Shown: positions 17,588 through 28,933, counted from the first letter of the stretch. The stretch is DNA of 53,097 bases from Zancudomyces culisetae (GCA_001969505.1 LSSK01000407.1:1-53097), one strand, 5' to 3'. Numbers and translations: made by a program. Notes: a model not told the origin generated them from the letters alone.

Positions 17588-19331
17588 ATGGATCACCAAG
17601 GTGCAGAGGTTGAAAAAGCATTGGTAAAAATACTGTTTTCTAGCGTTATTTCATGTTCTTGTTTTTTTTTAAGTGAGAGATAAGGATATACTAAACGCAA
17701 CAATTTAAAAGTTCACAATTCCATGCTTAATTTATAGGGAAATGAGAAATTCAAGCAAGGAAAGTACACAGAAGCAGTAGAGCATTACTCAAGGAGTATA
17801 AAACTTGCACCAGGAAATAACGTTTACTATTTGAATCGAGCAATGTCACTTTTGAAACTCGAAAAGTAGGTGGAAATTACCAATACACAAGCAGCAAATG
17901 CAAAAGAACATATTTATACCAGATAAATACTTATTAAAACTAGATACGATCAAGTTGAGAAGGATTGTAGCACCGTATTGAAAGCCGACGGAAATAATGT
18001 AAAGGCGCTATATCGGCGAGCAATGGCACTTGAGGGTCTAAAATACTTTGAGGAAGCACAGATTGATCTAGAAAGGGCGTTGCGTATCGAACCAGGAAAC
18101 AAAAATATAAAATCGGAACTAGAAAAAGTACAGGGCATAATTGTAAGCTGCTTCTCCTCCTTTATTTGACAACGCCTTGTGTATTTGCTGTTCAGTATTT
18201 TGATGGATTTTTCTTTGTAAACAAGGATGTTATTACAGTCGATCATCAGTTATACTAAAACATCCCGTGTTGACTTTAATCGATGTATATCAAAAGAGGA
18301 GCATTTAACCTTTAGTATACTATACCTATATGATGCGGTTGTTGCAAATAGGCAGAATTAGAAAGAGAAAAGGTGCAAATCCCCATAGAAACCCTAGATA
18401 TAAACAAGACTCCTAAGGATATACTGGAATTTCGAAACAAGGTGGTTAAGAACGAGAAGTCGGACAGTCTGAGTAAAGTTTTAAGTGTAAGTCTTGGTAT
18501 TTATTGTGTGCTCAAACTGTGTGCTACGCTTTCTTTTGACTCAATACCCAAGAAAATTATTTTTATACCATATAGATCAAGAGAGTATATGATCCAGAAC
18601 CACCAAAATCATTACTAGAGTTTGAAAGGTGTTGGAAGGAGGCAAAAAACGACCCGAACAATATTATTGTGCTGTTGAAGGTGAGTTGAAATCAGTTTGG
18701 GTTCACTATGTTGCAGCTTTGTTCCCATTTTGACAAGCCAACTCTTTTACGTTACCATTTCACTTTTTTTCCCCCAGAAGCAATTCTTTACAATGAACCC
18801 AACAACAATATAGAAAATACCTCAAGGATCACTTCCCAAACTCTTTGGAGCGTCTTTTGAAGAAGGCCATTTAGTCAGCATTATCGATGCACTTAGTCTG
18901 TGTTGCAAGAACTCGTAATTATCCCACTTCATCTTCTATGCTTTTTCTTTTTTTTTAAAAAAAAGAGTCCAAAATACATACTTTGTAATATTTATTTGCA
19001 CATTAAGTAGAGATAACGAACAAAATTTATTAATTATATTTTATAGGGATCCAGCTAGTAAACGCGATAATGTTTTGTTTGCGTGTAAAGTTCTTGAGGA
19101 AATCTCAATAACTGCTAGATTCAGATTGGCACTAACTTTCCTGAGCACACCCAACAAACAAAGTAGGTTTCGGCGACAAAAGATATTGTTCCGTATTATT
19201 ATTATTTAAATCTGTCATTGTATCTAACAAACAACCATTTATACATAGAGCTGACCAAAATTATTGATGAAATCGAATCAAGCGGTATCAACAAAGACAT
19301 TACAAAACTCAAGAGTCAATATTTAGTATAG
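17588..19331 (+). CDS. RPAP3: RPAP3-type HSP90 co-chaperone (TPR plus RPAP3_C domain), R2TP complex, 8 exons
   Basis: Exons: 17588-17623, 17738-17865, 17944-18142, 18352-18486, 18576-18680, 18814-18914, 19047-19162, 19249-19331, giving 300 residues in consistent phase. Residues about 10-120 form one three-repeat TPR domain (NEKFKQGKYTEAVEHYSRSI, LNRAMSLLKLEKYDQVEKDC, YRRAMALEGLKYFEEAQIDL), the fold that holds the HSP90 C-terminal tail. A linker follows. From about 190 to the end is the RPAP3 C-terminal domain: LLEFERCWKEAKND, SLPKLFGASFEEGHL and TARFRLALTFLST, which in R2TP contacts the RUVBL1/2 ATPases. R2TP assembles RNA polymerases, snoRNPs and PIKKs. Human RPAP3 is about twice as long with two TPR domains; this is the compact fungal form. 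Exon 6 uses a GTAATT donor. The first exon codes only 12 residues. Confidence 0.88.
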
Positions 19332-19627
19332 AAATACATATTGCGATAATATTGGTTTTTTTTTTGTTTTTACAACTTTACCATCGTATCAAATTGATGG
19401 ATGATCGCAGTTATGAGGCTCCTAAGTCTTTTTAATACACTTTTTTTTTGTTCTCTGTCAATTAACCATATAAAAAAAGTTGAAATATATAAATCATATA
19501 ATTGGAATAATAAGGTAAATTGATTGCCATACCAGGATTATCACAAGAAAAGGATAAACTCGAAAAAAAAAACGAATCGAGTTATGTCCTTAAAATAGTT
19601 TTGGCTTGTTATACACTCAAATAATTC

Positions 19628-19659
<32 letters not shown>

Positions 19660-20309
19660 AGGCAATATCAGTTGATGATAATGTGTATATTAGTTAGGAA
19701 AGATGGAGTAGAGATATTAAACCAAAAAATATAGCATGATAAAGTTTCATTCCATGGCTTTATTAAATGGAGAACGCTGTTGAAGTCGAAAATTTAAAAC
19801 AATTGCTTCGATTAATTGGGCTTTAAGGCTCATCACTTATTATCAATATATTCGTTTTGATTGTTTGATATCTAGTTTGTCAAATGTCGATTTAGTCATA
19901 AAATGTGAACACAGATATTGAGTTTGAAATTTCAAGTAAAATAAAATAGGTGGTGACTTTATTCTGCAGAATGAGAAAGAAATAGGCATTTAACGGAGTG
20001 TTGAAAATATCTGGCAAATTACAGTGGATAAACACATTACATTCCAAGCCAGAAGCTAATAAAGTGTCAGTAATGCAGTGGGTATTTGAATTAAAATGCT
20101 AAAATAAATAAAACAAAAACAAAATAGGCAAATAACAATATTATCACGTAAATAAAGCCTAAAATTTTTTTATTTTGGTAATAAGAAATTTTTTTTGTAA
20201 AAGGTAAATTACGCAAGCGCATTAAACCTGCTTAATGCAATAACAAATCCAAGTAAAAATAAATAAAATAAAATAAAATACAACGGCAGACCAAAAGAAG
20301 AAGGGAAAA
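19332..20309. other. Intergenic region between RPAP3 and the G3BP-like gene
   Basis: No gene is seen. It holds the CA microsatellite at 19628-19655 and several poly(T)/poly(A) runs. The last 40 bases before the next ATG carry an AAATAAAATAAAATA repeat. Confidence 0.45.
19628..19655. repeat. (CA)14 dinucleotide microsatellite
   Basis: An uninterrupted CA run of 28 bases followed by a six-A run, in intergenic DNA. Confidence 0.9.
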
Positions 20310-21726
20310 ATGATGGAGGAGCAACAAATTAAGGCAGAGGAAATCGGCATGTTCTTTGTTCGACAATTCTACACGCAATTGAATGAGGACAAAACAGTGA
20401 TGCATTGTTTTTACAATGAGGCATCCAGCAGCATCCATGGAAAGGAGGGAGAAAAGGTCGCAGCATCGGTAGGAAATGAGGTAAGAGCGGACTCCAAAGA
20501 TGGGATTATACTGAGTTTTCGGGTGTAGAATGCAGAGGAGTGTGAACATAGACGTACATTTTAATCAATTATTTTTAAAAAATTAAAACAAAACAAAATA
20601 GGATATACACAAAATGTATACAAAGAGCGATTTCAACAAGAGCAAAGTGCGCTTGACAAACATAGACAGTGTGGAAGTATCAAATGGAAACATAATGATA
20701 CAAACTATTGGAGAAATGGGAAATCTTGATATGCCAGTAAAAAGATTTGTACATTCTTTCATGCTGCTCAAGAGCGGAGAGGGAGGGTATTATTGTAGCG
20801 GAGATGTGTTTAGATACCTGAAGGATAGCGGAGAGACAGAAGAGGCAGCTGTGACTCAGGGGACTGAGCCACAGGCAGAGATGACGGCAGCTGAACAAAA
20901 AGTAGCTGCAGTGGAGGCAAATCCAGAAAATCAAAAGGAAAAGGAAAAGGCTGCTGAACAAAAGGTAAACGGCGTTGAGAAACCAAAGGAAGAGGCAAAG
21001 CCTGTTGTTGAAAAGGAGGAGCAACAAAAAAAGGCAAAGAGCGAAAAAGAGGTTCCAAAAAAGAAACAGCCACAGGTAGAAAAGCGCGAACAACACGAAC
21101 AACAAGGAGAGAAGAAGGAGCAACAGCAAAAAGCAGCACCAACACCAGCATTGCAACAACAGCAACAACAACAACAACAAACGAAGCAGGTGCAAGCGCA
21201 AGTGCAGGTGCAGCAAGAACCTCCACAACCAAAGGGACCAAAAACATGGGCGTCACTGGCAGCAACAAACTCAGCAAAATGGGGAGCTAACAGATCAACA
21301 GTGGAAGTAGCGGTAGGATCAGTGCCTGGAAAGGCTGTAGCGAGCACAGTAGACGAGCAAGGATCTATTGCAGCAGCCAAGAAGAAAAAGAAGGTACCAC
21401 AACAGGCCCAAGGACACCCGGTTTATGTCAAGGCAATTCCATATAAGATGGACTATGAGTACATTAAGAAGGCGTTTGAGGACAAGTTTAGAGCTATTGT
21501 CAACGGAATTGAGTTTTTGGGCTCTGGAAACGCAGTAATATACTTTGAAGACGTTGCAGCAAGAAATAAAGCATTAGAATTAAAAGAGTTGCACGTTGAA
21601 TGGGACAATGACAGCACCCACAAGCTAATAATCTTGGAGCGTAGAGGACCAGGAAATGCGGGACCAGTCCATGGTGCTAGCCACAATGCCGGTGCTAACA
21701 GTAACAATAGAAGAAGAAAAGCATAA
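20310..21726 (+). CDS. G3BP/Nxt3/Bre5-like protein: NTF2-like domain plus RRM
   Basis: Two exons, 20310-20480 and 20602-21726, joined in phase 0 at ...VGNE/DIHK..., give 431 residues. Residues about 8-125 form an NTF2-like fold starting GMFFVRQFYTQLNEDK and ending YYCSGDVFRYL, the G3BP dimerisation domain. A Glu/Lys/Gln-rich disordered middle (about 135-320) contains a nine-Gln run. An RRM at about 330-405 shows RNP2 VYVKAIP and RNP1-like GNAVIYFED. The tail is Gly/Asn/Arg-rich (RRGPGNAG...NNRRRKA), a reduced RGG-like end. G3BP proteins nucleate stress granules; the yeast homologue Bre5 partners the Ubp3 deubiquitinase. The domain order NTF2-acidic/Q-RRM-G/R is diagnostic. Two adjacent ATGs open the frame, and the first is used here. 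Poly(A)-like AATAAA lies at 21747 and 21867. The gene is convergent with the ATRIP-like gene 232 bases away. Confidence 0.88.
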
Positions 21727-21746
21727 CAAGTGGTAAAAGTAAATAC

Positions 21747-21752
21747 AATAAA
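21747..21752 (+). terminator. Candidate polyadenylation signal of the G3BP-like gene
   Basis: AATAAA stands 20 bases past the stop codon; a second copy lies at 21867-21872, closer to the convergent ATRIP-like stop. Either could serve. Confidence 0.35.
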
Positions 21753-21958
21753 AAAGACCAAGGCCAAGTGGAATAATGTCATATTAGAGGGTGTATGATA
21801 TTAGCTCTTCGGTTAGGTCTATCAAGCATAGTAGTTTTTTTTTTACAGTTGTTATGTTTTCAGCGCAATAAAAATATTCCAAGTTTAAAGCAAATATAAA
21901 TAACATCAGAGTTTGATGGTCATGAAGAAAGAAAAGATATATTGAATGAGTAAGAAAA

Positions 21959-24796
21959 TCAATTACCTAGAATTTTTGTCAGCTCAGCCTGGTCTTTATA
22001 ATACAGCTTTAGGTATAAGGGGCACTTGGCAATCTGTGTCAAGCACACGAAAAATGAATAGAACAAAGGATTGTCGAATTCGGGCTTGAGTGAGTTGTGG
22101 TTTGAAGGGGTTGATGGACCTGAGGGATTTGAGGGATTTGAGGGTACCAATGCTAGATTTGGCGTCTTGGCATACATAGAGTCATAATTCGTGTCGTCGG
22201 CTACTTCGTTGTCATAATTATCAAACAAATTGTCCAAAAAGGCACGGGATCGTGTGTTGCTTAAGTTTGCGCCTTGTTCAGACCACTGGTTTTGGCGCAT
22301 TTCGTTGTTTGGTAAACAATTTATTGCAAATATGACAGATAAGCACTTGATACAGTCGGAGATGATGCAGCACTCACTACTGGTGCTATAGACTGTTTCG
22401 TGCTCCATCAACCGGTTGTGGCCTGTAATTAAAATCCTGATAATCATCTTGACTAGCACGTAGTTACCAACAATTCTAGTTTTGTAAATATTCGAATCAA
22501 ATTTCACAATTATTGTAGCTATGAACTTTAGAAAGTTTTCTGAACAGCTATTTTTGCACAGTTTGTTGCTGCCACTGCTGTCAACTTTGGTTTCGGGTAA
22601 AGCAAAAAGATATGGCTCCATACACACCAAATACTTCATTATGTCCTGTTTGTTTTCCGTGAAATGCTCAAAATACTCTTGACTGTTTATCAGCATTGCC
22701 ATTAAACCCAGTATCGATTCCACGTTACTTGATGAAATGCTGCTTATAATTGTCTTTAGGCTCAGCTGTTGTATCACATACTTAAAAATTAGTGTGTTTC
22801 TCATTTCTAGTGTATCCCTGCCTACATCATCATCCCCACTCTCTTTTTTTCTACCTTGTCTCTCTCCACCCTTTTCTGCCGTACTCAATTCACCATCACC
22901 GTTTTCCTCAGCTAATGGTACCATCGTGTTTAATAACCCAATCAGCCTGCCTAGAAACTCTATCACTACACCCCTGCTCTTATCCTTGATTATTTCCTGT
23001 ATAACTATTACAATAAGCTGCGGTATTTGTCCACTCACCTTGTTCTGAAATATCACTTGTTGAAATGTCTCTGGAAAATACTCAACTCCTTTTATCAGCA
23101 TAAAATAAACACACTCATCACTTTCTAAAGAACTCTCTCCGTTAATGATGTTGACATAAGTTAGCTGGAAATCCTTTATTGCTTCATTACTGGTATTGAG
23201 TTTACCCTTGCCTTTCTTATTTCTCGCACCTTCCGCTCGTGTATCTTCAGCTATACCAGTGTTACTATCAACATCGTATTGGACTCCACCCTTTCCTTCT
23301 GTAGTTGATTTTGCTGCTTTACATATCGCTATCCCTAGATACATGTATCGCCTATCTTTATTTTCTGTCTTCTTTTTCACCAGGTCTATATACTTTTTTA
23401 TATGCTCTTCGCCATAGATCGATACTTCCTCCGCCTCACACTCTCTGCTTAATTCTCTGTTCTTTGTGACAGCCCCAACACCCGCTTTTCGGCCAATTTT
23501 ATCGTTTTTTTCTCCTGGCTTTGGTGTTTGTGTTTGTGTTTGTGTTTTTGTTTTAAACTCCATATCAAACCTTCTTTCCCTAGCTTTAAATCCAAATCCG
23601 TCGAATCCATCAAACCCACCAAACCCAAATCCATCCACATCTCCACCTCCACCTCCACTACCATTACCATTATTATTACCACCAAAATTTGTACTGTTGC
23701 TGCTATTATTAGAGACATTTTGCTTTTTCGTACTCTTTCTTGACATTCCTTTCAACTCCACTTCGTGTTTATGAAATTCCAATTCGGTCCTTAGAGCTTG
23801 GGTTTGGTTATTGTACTTTTCCTCAATACTCTTTTTTTCACTTATTGCCTGTTGCGTCTTGTTAGCCAACTGCTCTTGAAGTTTTACGTTTTCCTCCTCC
23901 ACTTTATACAACCTCCGCCTCACAGTCTCCACCTCCCCTGTTTTAACACCTACCTCCTTTTTCAATTCCTCCAACTTGTGCACGCTCTGCTCCTTCTCTT
24001 TAACTATTTTTTCAATTTCTCGCTGTAGACCCTCTATAATCCTTTCCCTCGTTTTATCCTCTGCTGTTTTACACGCTTCTTTAAGTTCGTCAGCTCTTTT
24101 ACTAAAACCAACCAATTCCCTTTGTATCCCTTGTCTGTGATCTACATACGTTTGGGTTTCAATGCTATTTTCTTTCCCCACCCCTACAGAGATCTTTTCC
24201 ATAAGCACTTTGTGCCTTGCAGCTCCAGAATCCTGTCGTTTTACAACTTCTGGTGTATCTTGTGCCTCCGTTGCTCTATTTTCCATGCCCGTTGAATGCT
24301 CTGTTCCTTGTCCTTCTGCGCCTACTAAGTTTTCACGCAAACTCGACTTTCTATCCCTCATACTGCCGCTTGCGCTATTTTCTATTTGTGAAGCATAGTA
24401 TTGCTCTTCAGTCTCCGCCACCTTTTTCAGCACCTCTGAATCGAAATCAATATCCAATTCATCCCAGTCATCCTCGCTATCAAGCCCTCCTGTATGTTTG
24501 GTGCTGTATGCACTCTCCCCACCCTCTCTACTGGATTCCACCCCGGTTCTTACGGAATGTGTATCTGCTTTTTTGTCTCCACCTTGGCCCGCTCCAGCTC
24601 CATTTGTATACTGCCTAGAATTTATCCGCTTGCTTGCTATTCCTGTCCTTGTACCATCGTCAAATCCTCTTCCAACTATTCCTACTCTTTTCCGCTTAGT
24701 ATTTTCTTTATAAACCTGATGTTGTTTCCGAATATAACTTTGTTCATCAATTTCCTTATAAAAGGCAGTGTTTTGAAAGTCTTGAGAATCTTTCAT
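21959..24796 (-). CDS. ATRIP/Rad26/Lcd1-like DNA-damage checkpoint protein
   Basis: A 945-residue intronless minus-strand frame. Early residues are basic (KRKRVG) and are followed by an acidic segment DDWDELDIDFDSEVLKK at about 110-126, of the kind ATRIP proteins use near the N-terminus to contact RPA. Residues about 230-350 form a long coiled coil including KTGEVETVRRRLYKVEEENV, the best match to the ATRIP/Rad26 coiled coil that mediates dimerisation and ATR binding. Residues 355-440 are a low-complexity insert (Asn, Gly/Phe and TQTQTQTQTP). The remaining 450 residues look helical, as in the HEAT-like C-terminal domain of this family. ATRIP recruits ATR/Rad3/Mec1 to RPA-coated single-stranded DNA. 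The last codons (ILGN, then TGA) overlap a CTAG/GTAATT donor-like string, so a short 3' exon is possible. Assignment rests on architecture and the coiled-coil block rather than on a catalytic motif. Confidence 0.68.
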   Translation of the reverse strand: MKDSQDFQNTAFYKEIDEQSYIRKQHQVYKENTKRKRVGIVGRGFDDGTRTGIASKRINSRQYTNGAGAGQGGDKKADTHSVRTGVESSREGGESAYSTKHTGGLDSEDDWDELDIDFDSEVLKKVAETEEQYYASQIENSASGSMRDRKSSLRENLVGAEGQGTEHSTGMENRATEAQDTPEVVKRQDSGAARHKVLMEKISVGVGKENSIETQTYVDHRQGIQRELVGFSKRADELKEACKTAEDKTRERIIEGLQREIEKIVKEKEQSVHKLEELKKEVGVKTGEVETVRRRLYKVEEENVKLQEQLANKTQQAISEKKSIEEKYNNQTQALRTELEFHKHEVELKGMSRKSTKKQNVSNNSSNSTNFGGNNNGNGSGGGGGDVDGFGFGGFDGFDGFGFKARERRFDMEFKTKTQTQTQTPKPGEKNDKIGRKAGVGAVTKNRELSRECEAEEVSIYGEEHIKKYIDLVKKKTENKDRRYMYLGIAICKAAKSTTEGKGGVQYDVDSNTGIAEDTRAEGARNKKGKGKLNTSNEAIKDFQLTYVNIINGESSLESDECVYFMLIKGVEYFPETFQQVIFQNKVSGQIPQLIVIVIQEIIKDKSRGVVIEFLGRLIGLLNTMVPLAEENGDGELSTAEKGGERQGRKKESGDDDVGRDTLEMRNTLIFKYVIQQLSLKTIISSISSSNVESILGLMAMLINSQEYFEHFTENKQDIMKYLVCMEPYLFALPETKVDSSGSNKLCKNSCSENFLKFIATIIVKFDSNIYKTRIVGNYVLVKMIIRILITGHNRLMEHETVYSTSSECCIISDCIKCLSVIFAINCLPNNEMRQNQWSEQGANLSNTRSRAFLDNLFDNYDNEVADDTNYDSMYAKTPNLALVPSNPSNPSGPSTPSNHNSLKPEFDNPLFYSFFVCLTQIAKCPLYLKLYYKDQAELTKILGN

Positions 24797-25742
24797 TTTT
24801 TTATCTCTACTCTTTACAGTGTCTTTTCATTTTCTCCGCCTATCCTTATCCGTCCACATTTTATCTAATATACATCATTTATACACTTTGTCTTTCTGTT
24901 GTTTACATCAAGTTACTAGTGTTGCGTTTAATTTCTTTCTTAGATTTAAATATTGTAGCATAAAAAAAATTTTTTTTTTAATTGCCAATCATATCACAAG
25001 TCAAGTCAGTTTAAAAAAAAAATCATTGCGATTTTCAGCTACAGCTGTCACAATCAAACAACAACCGCCTCCTATTCTGGCCAAATTAAAGGAACCACAA
25101 CTGGGGATGCATGTTTACGCAGCACCCAGACTCGGTTGTATTGCTACTTCATTAGAGCACAGCATACCAGTGAATGGAATTGTTATATTTACATATTTCC
25201 TACAATTGTTTAGATGTATTTAGTTTGATATAGCGAAGACACTATTCATCAACACGCTGATTCCTTTTTTTCCACTCATCTACGCTGTAGAATTGGTAAG
25301 CTAAAGTATATCCTCTCTCTTCACTATTTAATCAACCTGTATATAATGCAACCAATTTATAGATTTACAACATCCTTTCTTTTCATTCCGAGTTTCCATT
25401 TTTTCATTTTTTCCATTATTTTTTTTACTACAAAACGTTTGTTATTTGTAGTGTTTGGCCATTGTACTGCTCAAAAAAAAAAGTAAATCAAAGGCAAAAT
25501 TCAAATTCCAAAATATAATTGCATGAATTTCTAATTGGATCATCTGTGCTGAACGAGCGAGATTACGTACTGGTGTTTTTTTTTAGCTGGAATTATTCTA
25601 CCTTAAATTATTGCCTACCCCATTCAAATCTTTTCATGTTATATTTATCTTCATGATATTCATATTTTCAACACTCTAGTTAATACTGGAAACAATAACA
25701 TCACTGCAATAAAGATTAAATGATATTAAGCAAAAGTCTGAA
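24797..25742. promoter_or_regulatory. Divergent upstream region of the ATRIP-like and PSMD5-like genes
   Basis: It lies between two outward-facing starts, with poly(T) and poly(A) runs near 24968-24980 and 25012-25022. The plus strand holds a candidate small multi-exon gene at 25107-25518, reported separately. No defined promoter motif was recognised. Confidence 0.35.
25107..25518 (+). CDS. Candidate small membrane-protein gene (three exons), unrecognised
   Basis: From the ATG at 25107 the reading MHVYAAPRLGCIATSLEHSI reaches a GTGAAT donor at 25170. After a 54-base intron ending TATTTAG, an exon at 25224-25295 reads FDIAKTLFINTLIPFFPL then IYAVEL, a clear transmembrane-type segment, and ends at a GTAAGC donor. 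A third open segment starts after TTTATAG at 25363 and runs to TAA at 25516-25518. All three joins are in phase 0. The frame is also open upstream of the ATG (about 25040, after a TTTTCAG acceptor), so the start is uncertain. I recognise no family. The AT-rich setting makes chance ORFs possible; the hydrophobic exon bounded by good splice signals is the reason to list it. The third exon is weakest. Confidence 0.28.
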
Positions 25743-27446
25743 ATGGAATGCGACGAATTAGGAAATAAAGAAAAGACACAGCTCAAGGATTACGAAATCA
25801 CAATTCAAGAGATCTGCAATGTCTTACAGGAAGTAACTACCGAAGAATTGGTTGAAAAAAACGTTGAATTGTTTGATAAATTATACGAGCATCTGAACAG
25901 TAAGGCTGCATTTTTATGTATCTCTCTTTTACTATATGCGTTTTGCTTTATGGTTTTGAAGCAATACCTGACAAAAAAAAATAATATAAAACAAAAAGAG
26001 AAACAAGCACAAAACATAAAGTGAATACCTTTAATTATCATATTAATAGAGGGACCATTTCTAGATGTGTTTGAAGCAGTGCTGACCCAAATTTCGTTTG
26101 CAGTGCTATTTTCACTGCTTACGCTCCCAGACAACAAAATTATTTCCAGCGTTGCAAAAGTAACTGGAAAGCTTTTAGCACCAGTTTCATGGAGCATGAT
26201 TCACGAAAAGTTTGATGAGTACATTCCAAGCGGGTTGGAGCATCCCCACCCAGAAGTCAAATGTATGGTGCTAGAGCAATTTACACGCTGTGTTTTGGCT
26301 GAAGGGCAGTATAACACCGAATACTCCGGTCACATTTGGCGGTGTTTAAGAGGGAAGGAAGACGCAGAACACGTGAATCTGGCTTTAAAAGTTTTGCTTT
26401 CCCTGACAAAATATTCCTATTGTGCAGAGTTTGTATATGATAAAAAATCAATCTTGGCAATAAAAGATGTTTTGTCTCGGGACGCATCGCATAGATTTAG
26501 GATATATCAAATACTAGATAACACTATCACTCACACAGATGCATATATGGCACAGTTTTTGATTGATCAAGGATTTATAGATACCTTTTTCGCAGACTTG
26601 AAATCCACCGATTTCTTAGCAGCCATGGCGGCGCTTGATCTTGTTCCATCATTTGGGGAAAGCCTGACGATATTCAAGTACATGGAAGAGCAAGGTGTCT
26701 TGGATGAGATTTCTAAGCTCATGAATCCGGCATCGGAGCATCCATCGTTTGTTAAGGCGTCAGCGTTTAAAACCTTTTCCAGGTTTTCGGAATATAGTGG
26801 CAGTGCATTCGTGGATCTATGCAAAAGCTATCCGTACATGGATTATTTGGAAAAGTATCTAGATCAATCGGGTGACACTACTTTAAAGATTAATGCGTTG
26901 GTGTGTATGGGTATCTCTGGATCCGATCCAGCTGTGCTGAAACTATTATGTGAGGATAAAAAGGCAGTAGACAAGCTGATAGAACTATGTACATATAGTG
27001 CTGGCGATGTAAAGCTAGAAAGTTTACGAACTCTTTCTTGCCTCTTTGAAAAATCTGAGCCGCAAGGCGAAACATCTGATGCTAATTTCAATATCTACAT
27101 GCAGATAGACAATGGTGGTTTGTTATCAAGCCTTGTCAAAAACTGCAAACAAGGTATTCCCGAGTTGACTATTGCCTGTCTTTCTGTACTCAAAAATATC
27201 TGCTTGTACCGGTGGGGTCAACGAGAAGTATCTCTTTCCTCATCGGTGTTCGAGTATTTGTTGGCGAAAAATCAATCTGAGGACTACAATGTTAGGAAAT
27301 GGAAACATACCATTGTGTCATCTATCGTTCATCATCAAGACTTCTCTGTAAATTACGATGATGATGCCTGTTCCAGACTCCGACAATTTATTACCTCGCC
27401 CAATGGTGATAACACAGCTGCTCAGGTAGCGTCCATTTCCGCTTAA
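25743..27446 (+). CDS. PSMD5: PSMD5 (S5b)-like 26S proteasome assembly chaperone
   Basis: Two exons, 25743-25899 and 26050-27446, join as ...HLN(K)GPFLDVFEAVL... and give 517 residues, close to the family's usual 500. The protein is helical throughout, built of HEAT/ARM-like units. Family-type blocks include EYIPSGLEHPHPEVKCMVLE, LALKVLLSLTKY, FFADLKSTDFLAAMAALDLV and KINALVCMGISGSDPAVL. PSMD5 (Hsm3 in yeast) binds the Rpt1-Rpt2 ATPase pair with Rpn1 during assembly of the proteasome base and leaves before the 26S particle is complete. There is no signal peptide or membrane segment. The donor is a short A/GTAAGG and the acceptor AATAG. It shares its upstream region with the divergent ATRIP-like gene. 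Identification is by overall pattern, as the family has no catalytic residues. Confidence 0.8.
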
Positions 27447-27766
27447 AAAAAAAATTTTTTTTACTTGATTTTCTTTTAAAAAAGATATTTATGTTGCTTA
27501 TATTAAACTAGTTATTATTTAGAACCCTTAATATCGAATACCTGCTTATATAATAATTCTAACTCTTTCAAATCGTGCTAAACGAAATAATATTAACATT
27601 AAAAATATAGTCTGATTTAAGCTTTTTACTTGAGATTATTGCAAGTATTTTTTCGGAGTCCGACACAACATACAAATACAGTGTTGATTGCTTGATTTGT
27701 CCGATTAAGTTATTTTTGAATAATTAGTCTTGTATTGATATATGCTGAATGAGTGTGACTGAGAAG

Positions 27767-28045
27767 CTATCGTCTGGTTTTTTTATGCTTTTTAACTTTT
27801 TCATTTCCATTAACCAAGTTTATTGACGAGTACATTGGTTTGGATCTGAATTTGCTAATACTGGTCAGTGTTGATTTGTCTTTAATGTTTTTGATTTCAC
27901 GAAACAATTTGCCAGTTTTTGCGCTTTCGCAGATGAGACAGGGTATTTCGTGGTTATAAATCCTTCTCGTTTCATTAAGATGGATACAACCACTCAACTC
28001 TTGTGACTGAACTACATCTCGGTGCATACTCAATGCTTTTTCCAT
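27767..28045 (-). CDS. Possible small protein or terminal exon, unrecognised
   Basis: A 92-codon minus-strand frame from an ATG at 28045 to TAG. It has a Cys pair CLICESAKTGKLF and a Lys/Arg-rich C-terminal tail. The CxxC with basic surroundings could be half of a zinc ribbon, faintly like RNase P/MRP subunits of the Rpr2/Rpp21 type, but the second CxxC and the helical N-terminal part of that family are not found upstream. Codon content looks more protein-like than nearby ORFs. It is tail-to-tail with PSMD5, 320 bases away. No function is assigned. Confidence 0.3.
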   Translation of the reverse strand: MEKALSMHRDVVQSQELSGCIHLNETRRIYNHEIPCLICESAKTGKLFREIKNIKDKSTLTSISKFRSKPMYSSINLVNGNEKVKKHKKTRR

Positions 28046-28933
28046 ATCTTACTTACTTACTTATTTTTTTTTGCTTCAAATGGTGTAATGCTAAATGACC
28101 AGGAAAAGATTGAGAATGCGATAGAGTTTTAGATAATATGCAAGATAGTTATACATTGTAAAGAATTGCACGGACTTATATACCTTTAAAAGTACCTTGT
28201 ACAACCAAACTGGATATATGCGTGCATGCATAAAAGAGTAAATAAAGTGTACTATTTTCACAATGTGATGACACACGCATACTTATATTTACACATCCAT
28301 GATAGTCACGGGTTAGCCTGGAAATATAATTTCGAAAACAATCAAACACTGATAAACATGGGTATAATTGGTGCAAAATAGACTTCCCACTTTATTACAC
28401 AAATGTATGACTGCTTGAATAACACACCCCATCTTCATATACTTTTCCTCACCCCCCCCCCCATACATAAATTCACCATTACCCCAATTTACTTGTAGTA
28501 AATCCACCCATCCGATCCTTTTTGGGGAAAAAGCATTATTTATTTTTATGTTCAAAGTTGGTATACTGCTAATAAGGATACTACATATACACTTGTATTT
28601 CTCCACACCTTACAAAGTGTATAGTTATTTATTTCAATATTATTGCTATTGCTATTGCTATAAGACGTTGAATGTATATATAACTTTAATCAATTGATGA
28701 ATGGAATGGTGAAGAGGAGGAGAGCTATGAATATCCTAAGTTCTCTTTTTTGGTGCAATTCTTGATCTACTCACAAAATACTGCCTATTTTTTTTAGTGC
28801 TGAGTTTAAGTATAGAGGGTATCTCCGGAAAAGAAAAGAAATAGGGAGAAATTTTGGTGCAAATTTGAGTAGTCATCGCAATCATATGGCTATATTTTGC
28901 GTAACCTCTAGTTAGCTCGATATATCAGTGGTC

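Noticed and set aside
20680..21380. Three long minus-strand ORFs (149-182 codons), rich in Leu, Val or Cys
   Set aside because: They lie opposite the Lys/Glu/Gln-rich region of the G3BP-like gene, and their runs of Leu/Cys mirror its CAA and GAG codons.
23466..24713. Several plus-strand ORFs rich in Pro, Leu and Ser
   Set aside because: They are antisense shadows of the ATRIP-like gene, which has the coiled coil and the family-like blocks.
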